NCBI GenBank assembly: GCA_029379385.1 | Contig: CM055609.1 | Location: 9,300,001 to 9,364,000, forward strand | Source: Quillaja saponaria | Lineage: Eukaryota; Streptophyta; Magnoliopsida; Fabales; Quillajaceae | Length of the DNA stretch: 64,000 nt | Reading direction: 5' to 3' | Shown: positions 37,488 to 50,900 of the stretch, in pieces | How the letters are laid out: every line of letters begins with the position of its first letter | Position numbering within the stretch: the first letter of the stretch is position 1 | The notes under the pieces: model-generated | Databases searched by the model: none | Told to the model about the DNA's origin: nothing | Seen by the model: only the letters and a program-made list of their open reading frames with translations | Program-made: the position numbers and the translations under genes

Positions 37488-39550
37488 GAAAAATTGTTCA
37501 ATTTTATTTATTTATTGATATATAATGTTATTTATTTGATATATAGTGTTTAAATATGAAATAATATATTTAGCTAAAATGATAATTGTTTTACATTGTT
37601 ATTTCATTTATTTATTTAATTATTCTTAGTACTTATTATTTTATTTTATATTCTTATTTTTATTATTTATTAATATTAATATTAATTTTTAGTTTAAAAT
37701 TATTAACTAATTATTATTTTTTATATATATATATTTATTGATTAAAATGAATTGATTTATTATTATTTTAATATAAATTTTTTATTTTATATTATTTAAT
37801 GTGATGTGAAAGAATATTTTTGTTATTTAACTAAATTAAATATATTTAATATTTATTTATAATTTTTTTATATTATTAATATTTTTTTATTTTATGTAAT
37901 AGAATGACTATTTTTGTCATTTGAATAAGCTAAATTAATTCCATAAAAGTAAGAACCGGAAATTCCACCTCTCAAGATTGAAGATTCTTATTTTTTTAGA
38001 ATAAAATGACTATTACATACCAAATGAAAAAATAATCATTTCATAAAATCATTCCATAGCTAAACTAGCTCTTATGGGCTGACAAATTCTTTAATAATAA
38101 TATCAAGTGTTGATTTTGCAATAATAAATATACATATTCTTCCTCTGTTTTTCTCCCTCTTTAATCAATTCTTATACATTTATTCAGAAACCCAACACAC
38201 TTGATGGAATCCAAGCTCTCCATTGCCGAAGACATCTACAAAATAATAGGACCATGTAATTTACTATACAAAAGTTTATGTAATATTCATTTCTATTTTA
38301 TGAGCTTTACAAATTTTCAAAAGCCATTTAGTTATATATGCAAGTCATTTATCCTTTGTGCCTTGCAAGGTTTGTGCGATTAAAAAAGTAAACACCTTAA
38401 TTAATTATATGCTTCCATGACTAATTGCTAGCCTTCTTAGACCTGTATATATAAATATAATTATTTATTACAATTGTTACTTTAGGAAATTTTAATTTTC
38501 AAAAATTATATTTATTACAAGTGTACTTAACACTCGTTTAAAAAACTTCATAACGTAATAATGAAATGCTTAACTCCATAACTTAATAATATTAATAATG
38601 AAATGCATGAGCACGAAAAAAGAAGATGAATGGCTTTGATCAGAAACAAATAGCTGTATTTAGACAAAGAAATATCTTTGTCTAAATAACTTTACTTATA
38701 TTTTATACTTTAAATAAATATATATCTAATAAATTGTAATTTAACATGAGTTCAATTTTTATTATCATTGATTAAAAGAGATAAATGCAAATTTTTATTT
38801 GACTTCAATGAAAATGCTAAAAACAAAATTTCATTGAAAGTTGGTACTTCGTAAATGAAGCCTTGCAATTAAGTGGAAATATTAATTTAGCTGATTATAA
38901 GTTGCTACTCACAGTCTCATTTGTGATTGTGCACAGTGAAACAACAACACAAATTAATGATTCTGCAATGTCCAAGTTGCCTCCCATGTTGATAGCAATA
39001 AATTTGACAGTCAAAGTCAGTAAAGCAAAACCTTGAATAAGCTGTTGATTAAAAAAATAAAATGCATTAAGAGAAAGAGTAAATGAAAAATTAAGAGTAT
39101 AAAACAGAGATTAGGATTTGTTTAAACTGCAAAGCACCTTTATTTGCAAGAAAGATGAAAATTATGAGGATGATGAAAACAGAAATAAACTTGGGATTTC
39201 CAGCCATGCCTTTCCTCATCTATGGAAACCTTTCACATATACATATATATAATATATAACATATATATTATAATATTTTTTTGACGGTGCTCGTTAGAAA
39301 AATAAAGTTACTTGTAAAATAAGTAGCCTCATTTCATTTTCTGGCTAATAGAACACTTTACCCTTTCAGGTTAATGATGGGCAGGCTCTTTCCTAAAATA
39401 TACAAAATTGGACCTTTCAACAATGGAGAAAGTTGAGTAAGAAATTTTTGTATAGAAAATTAAGTAATTGGCCAAAAGAGGAGTTTTCTATTTTCTGCTC
39501 TATGATTCTTCTCGTCATACATAACAATTTGCACCACATTCTCAATGTCA
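37488..39550. other. AT-rich gap after the truncated OBAP gene
   Basis: No coding region. 37488-37920 is almost pure A/T. A pair of near-inverted AGAATGACTATTT-like and ATGACTATTACAT-like stretches near 37903-38060 may be part of the element that cut OBAP, but no terminal inverted repeats or target duplication could be defined. The 3' end of the CYP97B3 transcript should lie in the last few hundred bases on the minus strand. Confidence 0.5.
38657..38688. repeat. perfect 14-bp inverted repeat with 4-nt loop
   Basis: TATTTAGACAAAGA and its exact reverse complement are separated by AATA. This would fold into a stable stem in DNA or RNA. It is in a gene-free AT-rich gap about 860 bp beyond the CYP97B3 stop codon on the minus strand. 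Confidence 0.75.
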
Positions 39551-42500
39551 TTATGATCTCTTCCTCAATTTACACCACAATCCATTTTTTGTATGGATAG
39601 TTGCTCCGGTAACAAGTTCTACCGATGCCGGTGATCCCTTCAGTTCCACATCAAAATTTTGTAATAACATTGTCAATGCAACAGTTGATTCCATGCGTGC
39701 AAATTGATCTCCAACACATTTTCGTGGGCCGCCACCAAATGGTAGGAAGGCAAAATCTGACATAATCTGATATGCAAAGAGTTCTCATTAAGCACACAAA
39801 ATAAGTTATGCTTCCAAGAAAAGTTAAAAGAGACAAGGAAGCAACCTCATTTGGATACAAAGCTCCAGGGCTTCGTAATGGATCAAAACCAGCCCATCCT
39901 TCGACGTCTTTGTTCCTCCTTTCCACCAAAAACCTCTCAGGTATAAAATCATGAGGATTGTCCCAAAAATATGGAGATCTATGGAGATTATAGACCTGGA
40001 TGCAGAGTATTTGACACGTATTGTCATTATTAAAATTAGTGGAGACTGAAGAGTGAAGAGAGAGATAATAAAAGCAAAGAGCTTAAAAAAATAAAGATGC
40101 AATTGAACATCTAGTTACCCAGATGTAATTAGAGATGACAAGAACAGAGAACAGTAAATATATTCATTATGAATGGCAATCCCAAGTAATCCTAATACTA
40201 ATGACAATGGGGAAAATAACCTCTCGGGTAACGGAAATCCAATTCGTAAACTAGTATTGATTCTTACAAGAAAGAACCTGCTAAGGTATCCCCGGAGAAA
40301 AATATAAATAATCCTAGTAACATCCTACAAGATTAATAAAAACAATTCCCCCAAAAGGGCTTGTCTCTGATACCATGTCAAAGAACCATTCTGCGCTTAA
40401 GCTGTTAGGTGAGACTGCAGGAATAGTTATGATCTGTTACAAAATTCTGTTGTTGTAAAGTGAGTATGGACAGGCTGAAGCAAGTCCATTCCCACTTTCA
40501 AGTAAACACACTCAACATACATTTATAATGCATCGCCAGCTTATGCAATAAGAAAAGAGAAGAAACAATGATGTTTCACTCACAGAAAGGAAGATATCAG
40601 TGCCAGCAGGAATGGCATAGCCATCTTTATCCCCCATGTAACCTCCTGCAGAAGTGACTAAAAGTATTAGGCACAATGTTCAAAAGATGAGTTTACAAAT
40701 TCTAAAATAGGAAAAGAAAATATAAAAATAAAATGAAAAGAAAATAAGAGTTAACATCAGATGATTTTTATTCAAAATAATTACCTTCCAAAAATCACGC
40801 AAGTATGCACCATATCCAACAATAATTTCGGAATATACAATCTAGCTTTCAGAACTAATGAAATCAAGCAGTACCTGGTAATAAATCTGATTTGAGAGAA
40901 CGTCTAATCAGCAGAGGGGGTTGAGGATACAAACGGAGGGACTCTACAACAATAAGTCGTATGTACCTGAAAGTAAGCAAAATATGTCAGTAGACAGTAC
41001 TAGGAGCATAAACATGCCAAGACCAAGTGAACTTATGAATCAGATGGATTCAACCAAAGTGTAAGGAAGAAAATTAGGTTTCATTTACAGCGTAATGAAA
41101 AGACAGGTCAGGGGGAGAAAGAGAGAGAGAAGAAGAAGAAGAAGAAGATCAACGTTTTTCCTGTTACTTCTCTGCTGATAGCCTGTCCAAAGGAATCCAT
41201 TTCTGTCCTATAAATTGCATTTCAATGAACCAAAGCATAGGTAAAGAGAAATGGGGACGTACTGCAATTTTTTAAGTGATTCAAAAGTTGGGCTCTCCTC
41301 ACCAAGCACCAAATCAATCTCTTCTTGAGCTTTTTTCATTTTGGATGGGTTCTGCAACCAATAAGTATATATGTATCGGAAGGGTCAAGCAAATCTTTGG
41401 AAAAAGGGAGACTGATGAAAGAAACCATGACAACTAACATTCCATGGATCTTCAACGTGAAAAAAAGAAAATAAAAACCAAGTGAAACTATGGAAAATTA
41501 TACTTGTGCTAGCAAATAAACTGCCCAAGTAAGAACCTGCTGCTGTTGTCTCGTGGCCAGCAATAAGCATTGTCATCAAATCATCCCTCAGCTGAAACAA
41601 AAAAGATAGAAAAAAAAAATATAAACAGAACTGTAATGATACCTAAAATAATGCAAAAGTGCCTAAAGATGATAGTTGATCAAGGGGGTCCAACCATCAA
41701 TGGTTTGCACACCTAACATGACGTGCAGAATCATATGTGACCAACCAGACAGAAGTTTACAGGACAACCAAAATTTATAACTGATAAATCATCTAGGTAC
41801 AAAATGCATCAATGATTTACCTAATATATCCAAATAGAATACAACTGAAAGGACGGCAGGTTATATGACCAATCTAGAGAAGTTGGTTTTGCAGATAGCA
41901 TTGTTCTTTATGGAAGCAGAAGAGAGCTTGCAGCAATATACCTGACGATCATCAACATCAGCTCCCCGCATATCTACTAGAAAACGTAAAATGCTTGCAT
42001 CCTGCAAACTTCTTAGTTACAAGTCCATAAATTCAAGATACCTACTCTTAATTTGCAATCACTTATCTGCACAGTTAAACAAAGTCTGATTGAGATTTTT
42101 TTTTTTAACACCCACCTTCAAATTTAAGTAGTCCCTTTGCTGCAATTTCTCAACATCAGTTTCCTGCCATAGAATGTATTCCAGATAATGTTACTAGCAA
42201 GGTACAGGTATTAGAGTATTAGACACAAATACACCATGAGAAAGACACCGGATAGGCCAAGTTGACAGTGATGACCACAGTTACCTATCCATTATGCCTA
42301 CCTAATATGTATATGTATATATATATATATATATATATACATATCTACTTTTTCTTTTTTGGTATAGAAAAATAAATTCAATTAGGAAAGAAAAGAAAAT
42401 ACTATAAGGAGAATAATAAAGTATCTCATAATCAAGAGAAAAAAACGAAGAGGACAAAAGTGTCTAACTAACTAAAACGAGCAATCCAATCATTCTAAAA

Positions 42501-45500
42501 ATCTGATATATCCCTTTGAAATTACTTGAAGTAAAGCGTCATGAAGAAGCCAAAAAGACTATTCTATTGAGTCTCGTCACCCTTTTACTGCTTTATTGAC
42601 AATGAGACTGGTGAAATTGCAAAAGGATTGTCTTTGGAATCAGAAATATGTTGGAATTCTAATATATTGAGGGACTTCTCTGATCAGTTACAACAAGGGG
42701 CAGATTATGAACACAAGGAAATTAATTTGGCTTTGATGGGCTGTTGAATATGATACCTTGTGTCAGTAATCGACATTAATTTTGATTTAAACTGAGTAAT
42801 ATGTTGAATAGTTTTTTTCGGAGAGGAAAAAAGTTTAAAGTTTTTTCCATTTACAGTTGAACATAAAGAAAATGATTTTGGTAGAGCACATTTAGTTCTA
42901 TCAGAAAGTGAAGGCTTGATATTCATATTTCATATGTTCAAGTATGCACCTAAAAAATGCCAAACAATGTTCACATAAATCCACAAAAAATTATGGAGAT
43001 CAAGGATCTAGTCACCTGTCTAGTCTCTATTGCATTTCTAATGAGTGCATCAAGACAGTCATTGATAACCTTAAGGTCACTCTGGAACTTCCTCTGCCTT
43101 GGAACTATCCACCTTGCTAATGGAAATTTCCAATAAGGAATGTAGAAAGTGGATCTATGCTCAGCTTCAAAAAGAGTACCATAGACTGCCTGTAATATTT
43201 TTAAAAGAGGTGGCCCATGAATTCTTCAAAAGAATTTTCCTTAAAAGCAAAATACAGATTAAAAGGTGGAATTGAAAAGCACACATTGAGACATGGTTAG
43301 CAATTTCAACTATCATGCTTATATGGTCAATGATCTGAAAGACAAAGACATAAGCTTTTTTTACTGACATAACTTCGAACCCTCAAAGGTAGGTGCCATG
43401 TCCTGTTGGTATTGAGTCTATTGACATGTGAAATGTCATTATAGTTGTGCACTTGCTAGTAATATCAAAAGTTCGCAACCTACCTTGTGTTTTAAATCTT
43501 AATCCTTGCCCTAAGTGATACCCTGTTACCATTGTAACACTGGTAAAGAAAAGATTGTGAGCAAACATCACAATATACAAGGATAGTATCCTAGTCCCAT
43601 TGCTATCCTTGGCTCCCCAAATATGATAACTTTTCAATCAAGAATAACTAGCTTTACTAAGGTTAAGTTATTTTATAAACACTATAAAGTGAAGATTTTG
43701 AGCAACTGCCACCATACACAAGGATAGTATCCCAGTCCCACTACCATTCTTGACTCTCCAGACATGCTAATTTCTTAATCAAGAGTAACTAGCTTTACTA
43801 AGGTTATGTTATTGTAGAGTGTCTAAAAGTTCTCTGACTAGTAGGCATCTCGATATGTCCTTCCACAAGACTGTAGGCCTTATGTCACATGTTGAACATT
43901 CCTGGCTAGCAATGGGGTGTGCAACAGGGTGGGTGGGTGAGTTTGACATAAAATTACTTGACCCGACCCAACCAAGCCAGGTTGGTAAAAATCTCACCCC
44001 AAGTTTAGAAGTTGGGTGGCAAAAATTTGCACCCTTTTAAAAACTCGAGCTTGGCCGAGTGAGTATAAGTATGAGTATCAAGTTACCAAGTGAGTATGAT
44101 CTCCAGTTTCGCCTAATCTCCGCCCTTTTTTCCTCCACATATTATCAAAGCATGACTCAAGGATCAATGCAATATTATCTATTTGAAATGCATAATCCAT
44201 TTTGGCAAACCTTAATGACTGGAGATTCTTTGGTAACGGAACCAAAGTCATAATTGAAAACACCAAGTCCAATTATATCAAGAGCCAAACTTGAAAACTC
44301 CGATTCAAGATCCAAATCAATTGACTTCTTTCTCTCCAATTCATTTCCTTCTAGAAGCTTGTTAAACTTTGATATTGTTCTTTCTGAACAAGCAATAAAT
44401 ATTTTGACCATAGCTTCCAAATACAAGGCATGGAACCCAGGAGCAATTACTGCACAAATTTTGAAAAACAAGTTTAAAAAAACAACCACATCAAGGTAAT
44501 GACCTATATAATATTCTGATTTGAGAAGACAAGCTCAAAACCTCAAAACATAAATAAGTTTATGTTATTTTCAAAAAGTGACGTTTTCTTTATGTTTAAT
44601 TTACCTTGTTCGTAAAGTTAATAGACTAACACCATAGTATGCAAGTTCTTATAAAAAATTAACAAGTTATATGCCAAAAATAATAAACTTTTATTTGCAT
44701 TGCCTAATGCTACAACGCTTCCATTATGATTTCTCAAAACTCTAAACGGCAACACATCATTCTTCATTCATAATTAGAGGTGACTTTTATTTATGTGTAA
44801 GCTTGCACTACCTAAATATACAATATATGAAAGTTACTAACCTCTTCTCCTCTTCTTCCAAGTGGCAAGGTCTGCAGGTATAAGTCCTTTGCCCATTATT
44901 GGTTCTAGGATATCAGCAAGTACTCCCTAATAGATATATGGAAAATTGAAATAAAAAATTAGTGTACAAATGATATGCCAAGAAACTTTCAAATGAAAAA
45001 CAATTATAAAAGTGGCTACTTTTTGTCCAGAAAAGGTCAACTTTGCAGGCAAAGTTACCAAGTCATTGGTTCCGAAATGCGGAACTACTTTAAAAATGAA
45101 AACTAAGAGAACAAATAAGCTTTATCCAGAAATGATCATCTATGCTTGCCAAGTTAACAGGTTGTAGTGGTTAGTAATGTTCAAAACGATTTTATTTAGA
45201 TGGAAAAAGATATTTTATAAATTACCACTAAATCCTAAGGTTATTAACCAGTCACCATAAAGGCAAAATGTACTTGTCCTACCAATAAAAGAAGCATCCC
45301 TTGGCAAGCTTTCCACTTCTAAGTAGACAATTGAAAATATCATGAACGTTGTATGCAAATTAAATTGTTTATATGGACAGCCATTCTACTTTAAATCTCA
45401 TTGCTTGTCGGGTTGTAAAGTTTGGATCAGAATATGGAGAGGTAAGGTTGCTTGAAAAGTTCCAGCAGCCTGCCCTATTTTGGCTCCTTGGTCTTATAAT

Positions 45501-47932
45501 AACATCTGTATTTTCCAAGAAAAAGATTCAAGTTAGGAGCCTGCTACTTTGCCTCTGGTGTTTTATCTCGCAGGTCGTTTATTTTTTTGTATATTTCAGT
45601 TTACATTTTCCCCATAATGCAATTTCAAAAATTAGAAAAGTTGCAAAGCCATTTCAAATGCTTTCAGATTCTGTTAAAATTTCAATGATTACTAAGCTTA
45701 TATAGGAGGATGGACTTTAAAGATTAAGTGAATTATATTAGCTACTGCAATGTTCCTATTGCCACTAACACACCTTTTGTTGTCTCTGCAGTCTTCGTAA
45801 GGCCCTTATAGGCAAAAAAATTTATATTAGTGCTTTCTTCTTTCTTTTAGAAATATTTCCCTGTGATGATTTGTCAGCTTCCTAGAATTTTCGCTTTTCC
45901 AGTCAAGATTTGAAGACAGGGAAGTTTCTGACTTTAGCTCTTTTGCTTAATGTTCGTGCTTCCTGCTTTATTCCTAGTAGACATGATACAAGGATTTGTA
46001 CTCTGGAAAGTGCAGAGTCTTTTTTCATGCAAATATTTCTTTGTTTCACACTCCTCCTTCAATGGCCACCTATTCTTACATGTCCCTTTTTCTTGTAAAT
46101 TTTATATACAAACAAAACTAGTTGATGTAAAAGCTATTCAATAGCACAATAAAGCCAAATATCCAAATTAAACCACTATTCAGTTGAGCAAAATTGCCAC
46201 TGCCCTGTTTTTCTTCCCTACTCCCCCTGGGTATCGTTGTCCTCCTTGCAAATCAGTAATTTGAAAGTAATCACAACTTTCAACCAGATCTGCCAATTAT
46301 TCAAACCGGAAGATGTTTATGAAGAAACCTTATCCCAGTATTCCATTAAGCGCACCCAAACTCCACAGTTTTAGGTACTGTTGTGAGCACTGTCATAGCC
46401 CCCCAATCATAGGTTTGTACAAATTTTCATCTTGCCAACCTCAAATCATTACATACTCTTGGGACAAATATCAAGTTACCTAAGAAACTATTAATTTTGC
46501 ACACTTTTGTTTCATTTTTAGCCATTGTAATTAGCTTTTTTACTTGTATGCATGTAAAGAACACAATTTCATACAGCAAAAAAAACACTCATTTTTTGTG
46601 TTTGAAGAGCTTTCATATTAATATACAAATTGATTGTTAGAAATGAGCAGTGGGAGCAAAGCTAAAATAGAATATGACCATCAGGAATAATATTAGACAG
46701 TACCTTATCATAACAAAACGCATTTTCCCGGAGAATATGTCTGGCGACAATGGGATCAGATACAACAACAAATGCTTTAGGTCCAAATGCAAGTTTGTAA
46801 ACAGATCCATGCTGCCACAGTTAATAACATCCTCAGAAGTCTCACAAGGTAATGGGATCAACAAAAATGAGAACACATTATGTAAAAGATAAAAATATGC
46901 ACTTCTAAAAAGGTATGAACTATAAAGTGTGCAAATAATCCCTTTGGCACGGTGGGGAACCTCTTTTTTTGTATGCTTTACAATGAACTCAAGTACTACC
47001 TGATAGAGCCAACCAAACATGGCAAAAACATAAAATGAACTCAAGAAAGGAATTAGCATTTTGAGCAAAGCATTTGAAAACTAGTTGATGAAAAAGATTG
47101 ATACCTGTAAGAACCAATCATAAAGTGAGAAGAAGAGAGGGCGATTGAACAAATCAGTGACTGCACCCTCAGCTATAGGCATTGATCCTAGACTGCCCCC
47201 ACTGAGCAAGGTGGTAAGGAGGTTGCTGGCATTGTCCAATACATTCCTTTTTTCTTTTCTCTCATCAGTGTCTGCTGAGTGACATCTACATAATTGCAAT
47301 TTCATGTTTACAATTCTCAGCATAAACTAAAAATTAGAAGGAAATGTTTACAAATCTGTGTATATATATATTTTTTATCACTAGATTAGGTGGGATATTA
47401 TTTGTTTCATATTGAACTTTTGTCCATCTGGGAAAGTTTTCTTTCCATCTAACTGCAGCTATTGGCTTCTTTTTTTTCTTTCCCTTTTTACTTCCGGTAA
47501 CCAAGGTGAAAGATTAAAGGTCAAAACTTTGAAAAAAAATCAATTAGCTAGGTATAGAGAAGTCAGTCAAAAAAGGATATAAGCAACCAATCCCACATAC
47601 AATGTGAACATCAAATTCTAATTCCCTATACTTTCCATCAGTTTCAAAAGTAACTTCAAGTTTGACATCTTCAAGAAGCTACAAGGTCATGTGTGTAGCT
47701 AGTCACCATCATATTCTAATTCCTTAAATTCTTCTTAAAAAAATTCACGAACAAAAAAGATTGGGAATTTTCCATGGTACCTGACTGTAGACCGTTTTGC
47801 CTTAGTATTCAGAAAATGAATAGAATCTGGGAAATGAAAATATGAGGAAGAGGAAGAAGCCGAAAAGCCAAAACTACTTCTCTGAAAATACCCATTAGTT
47901 AAAGTTGAGGAGAGCTGCAAAGAAAGAGTCAT
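39551..47932 (-). CDS. CYP97B3: cytochrome P450 CYP97B3, chloroplastic, with one frameshift
   Basis: A plastid P450 of the CYP97 clan, relatives of the carotenoid ring hydroxylases LUT5 and LUT1; the in vivo role of CYP97B is less settled. Exons in transcript order: 47932-47781, 47285-47105, 46811-46704, 44926-44842, 44449-44211, 43189-43016, 42163-42116, 42001-41942, 41591-41504, 41351-41263, 40966-40875, 40645-40584, 39995-39846, 39766-39551. Start at the first ATG ([10 protein letters not shown]), giving a Ser-rich transit peptide. Landmarks: [19 protein letters not shown]-helix [15 protein letters not shown] (ExxR), ERF before the haem region, haem loop [14 protein letters not shown]. One base is extra in exon 9 (88 nt where 87 is needed), just after AGHETTAA; without it the product is 580 residues, the usual CYP97B3 length. 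All other exons are in phase. Identity is firm; functionality depends on that base. Confidence 0.92.
40340..40420 (-). mobile_element. LTR-retroelement fragment with primer-binding site in CYP97B3 intron 12
   Basis: On the minus strand, TGGTATCAGAGA follows a TGACA end, the expected LTR/primer-binding-site junction, and is followed by GACAAGCCCTTTTGGGGG. The LTR side carries CACCTAACAGCTTAAG, a common plant LTR motif. Only a fragment could be delimited; no partner LTR was found. Confidence 0.45.
43553..43815. repeat. 141-bp tandem duplication in CYP97B3 intron 5
   Basis: ACAAGGATAGTATC occurs at 43577 and 43718, and AACTAGCTTTACTAAGGTTA at about 43646 and 43787, both 141 bp apart. The copies differ at several sites, so the duplication is not recent. 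No coding content. Confidence 0.75.
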
Positions 47933-50900
47933 GGCCAAACAGGATGAAACTTTTGAGAGGAAAATCAGATTGTCATAGACGGATAGTGGATTATTTATTT
48001 ATGTTTGTGGCGGGTGGCCGTGGGGGATACGTACCTTTTGCCGCGTGGATTGTTAAAAGCTTTTTAGGGAGGTTTGTAATTTGTATTACATTAATTAGCT
48101 GTGATTTATTTTTTAGATTTTTCTAACGGCTCCGTTATTTGTTAAATTCTAATAATATATTTATTGAAAATTAATTTATTTTTAAAGGTAATAATTTATG
48201 TATTAAATAGTATTAAAGTTATAATTAATGACTAGAATAAATATTATAAATTTTATATGTTATGTGTCTTGAGCTGCTAGAAATTTTTTTATTTTTTAGT
48301 TAACATTTTATAAAAGTATTTAGTAGGTGTCCATAAGCAAATCTGACCCATCTAATCACTAAATTAAAAAATGTAAAATTTTACTATTTGTTTAAAAAGT
48401 TTTAATTTTGAAAACATAATTACATGATATAAAGAGAATTAGGGATACTATAATAGATTTGCTTGATGATAAAAAAAAAAAAAATGTAAAGTCTCTTCAT
48501 TAATTTTGTAAGTTTAAATCTCTTTTAAGAGGAATGGAGATGAGCTATTCTAATTTTATGTCCGAGTTCTTGTCATACCAATAAGATTATATTATATAAT
48601 TATCTGTTATCATCCTACAATTTGATGATGTTTATAATTTTTTTCAAGAATTAAAGGCTGGAAAGAATAATAAATAAATAAGAGATACCAAACAAAACTT
48701 CTTTGTCTTCACCTAAATATTTTCATCAAATTAAATAATAATGTTAGGATTACAAAAATTTATTTTCGTCACAAATAGTGATAAAATGGAGAGAAAATTA
48801 TTGTTAAATTGTTGAAATTTTATGAATTACAAATACAATCTTACTCTTAAAAAATAATTAAAATTTCCTCCCATAATTCTTTTTCTCCACTTTCTTTCTT
48901 CATATTCCCTTTCCCCTCAGCAACTCTATACTCTTCTAACCGTCCACAAATCTTTGCTATATTTCTTGTCATCTAAAACTTGTTTATTTTCTGTTGTTCC
49001 AAACATTCACTGTCCTATTTTATTTTATTTATTATAAAAATTTACAAAACGCATTTTATAGGGCATCGTAACACTTACATACCTTTTTGGCATTCTTTCC
49101 CTCGGGATCGAGTAAATTGAAAAGAGTTGAGTTCTTAAGTGATTTTGTTTAGGTAAAGAAATGAAGGGTTGGAGAGTTGAAAAATGAAAGACTTCTAATA
49201 TTTCAAAAACTCTCCTCCTTTCCCTTGCGAGCTTAAGTGGAAAATGTTACTATAAAACTAAATTTGGCACATGGGTCAAAAAGAGAAGGCAAGAAGGCTC
49301 GGGATTAGACTCTTACATACATACTAGTTATATCTACGTGCTTACGTAATTGTTGATTTTATTTTTTTTAAGTATATAGTAGATTATTTAAAGTTGTTTA
49401 TCCTATTTTGAATGGAAAAGAAAAGTTAATGAGTGAGTGTGATTGAGTTTGGTAATATTTTGTAAAATGTTGATTTGATGTTTAAAAAGTTATAATACCT
49501 AAAATTTATTTGATTAATTTTTTATGAGTGGTGCTTCTTCTATTTTTTTAAAAAGCCTATGAGTATTTTTGAAAACACTTCAAGTTATGATTCTAAAAGT
49601 TAACCGTAGCTTTTCAAAATTAAAAATATAAAAATTCACTTTGTTAATTTTGTATAAATTATCAAATATGTCTTTAATTAATTTATAAATCATCTAATTT
49701 ATCTCCTTAAATATATCCTTAATTAATGATGTTATTTTTGTCATTTTATACAATCAAACATCTTATGATTTATTTTGTTCATTATTTTTACTACCCGTAT
49801 TAACTTTTATATTTTTTTGATTTCCTGGGTTTTCTTACAAGCATTATTGTGAGACTAATATTTTGAGCTTTGTCACAATTAGGATGGCTCTTCCAACAAT
49901 TGCTTGCTCTAAGGTTCAAACTTGTGTTCTCACCTTAGGAGTGCAGCTTGCTTACTACTACACCCAACCCTTGTTGGTAAGATTTAATATAATTAATACT
50001 TAAAAATTAAGAGGATATGGTATTGACACATCGTCAATATAACCAATATAATATTTAACACATAATCTTATCACAACACCCATTAATTCTCTCACATCTC
50101 TCTTAAGTAATTTATATTATTTTCTTATATCACCCACTAATTTTCTCACATCTCCTAATTTTTTGATCTAATTCATATAATATTCTCTCTCATCTTCATA
50201 GATTTTTTGGTAGTATTTCCAAAAAAAGTTCTAAACAAAACATTCTCAATTTTCTCTCACTCTCTATACTTTACCAAAAAATAATATACTTAAAGTAAAC
50301 AAATAAAATAAATTTGATTTGTCTTAATTTATAACAGAAATAACTTAACTTCAATAAAGAGAATACCAAAAAATTATCATAATGATTAATTTTTTAAAAT
50401 TATTTCTTCAATGATTTTGATCAATTATGAAAAATTATAACAAATCTATGTTTAAATAAAGTCAACAATTAGTATTGATGTCAAATTTCAATATTTCTTG
50501 TTGCTTAAATAAAAAATATATATGCATATTCAAACTAAAATTAAAAATCTAGTAAAAGAAGGTTTCTTTAAAACTTAAAATTCATAATATGTAATATAAT
50601 TATTAGGAGAATAATATGATGACACATGACACATAACAAGATAGATTGACACATTAATTAATATTTTAATGACACATTAGCTTAATCTTCTTTTCTAAAC
50701 CAATATGTTTGAGTAATTTGCTATAAAAAAAAAAAAAAAAAACTGCAACCTCTTGCAGCTATTACATTCACAAAAAAGGTGGTAGTTTTTCCTGATGAAC
50801 TTTGTTTGAAAATTACAATTCATATGATAAACATTGGTATGAAGAATAGAAATATATAGTAAACAAAAACTCAAATAGCAAAGAAATGAAAAGTATACTT

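Noticed and set aside
37461..38100. A defined transposon that cut the OBAP gene
   Set aside because: No terminal repeats or target duplication could be found, so only the sharp loss of coding similarity is reported.
43819..44040. 73-codon ORF in CYP97B3 intron 5
   Set aside because: Falls on a GGGTGGG / CCCGACCC repeat patch; opposite-strand ORF covers the same bases; no domain.
45373..46144. Two overlapping ORFs in CYP97B3 intron 3
   Set aside because: No family resemblance; they are rich in F, L and S as expected of T-rich intron DNA read in frame.
49890..49990. A tRNA or coding remnant in the central gap
   Set aside because: It looks like a dispersed repeat fragment; no reading frame or cloverleaf is supported.
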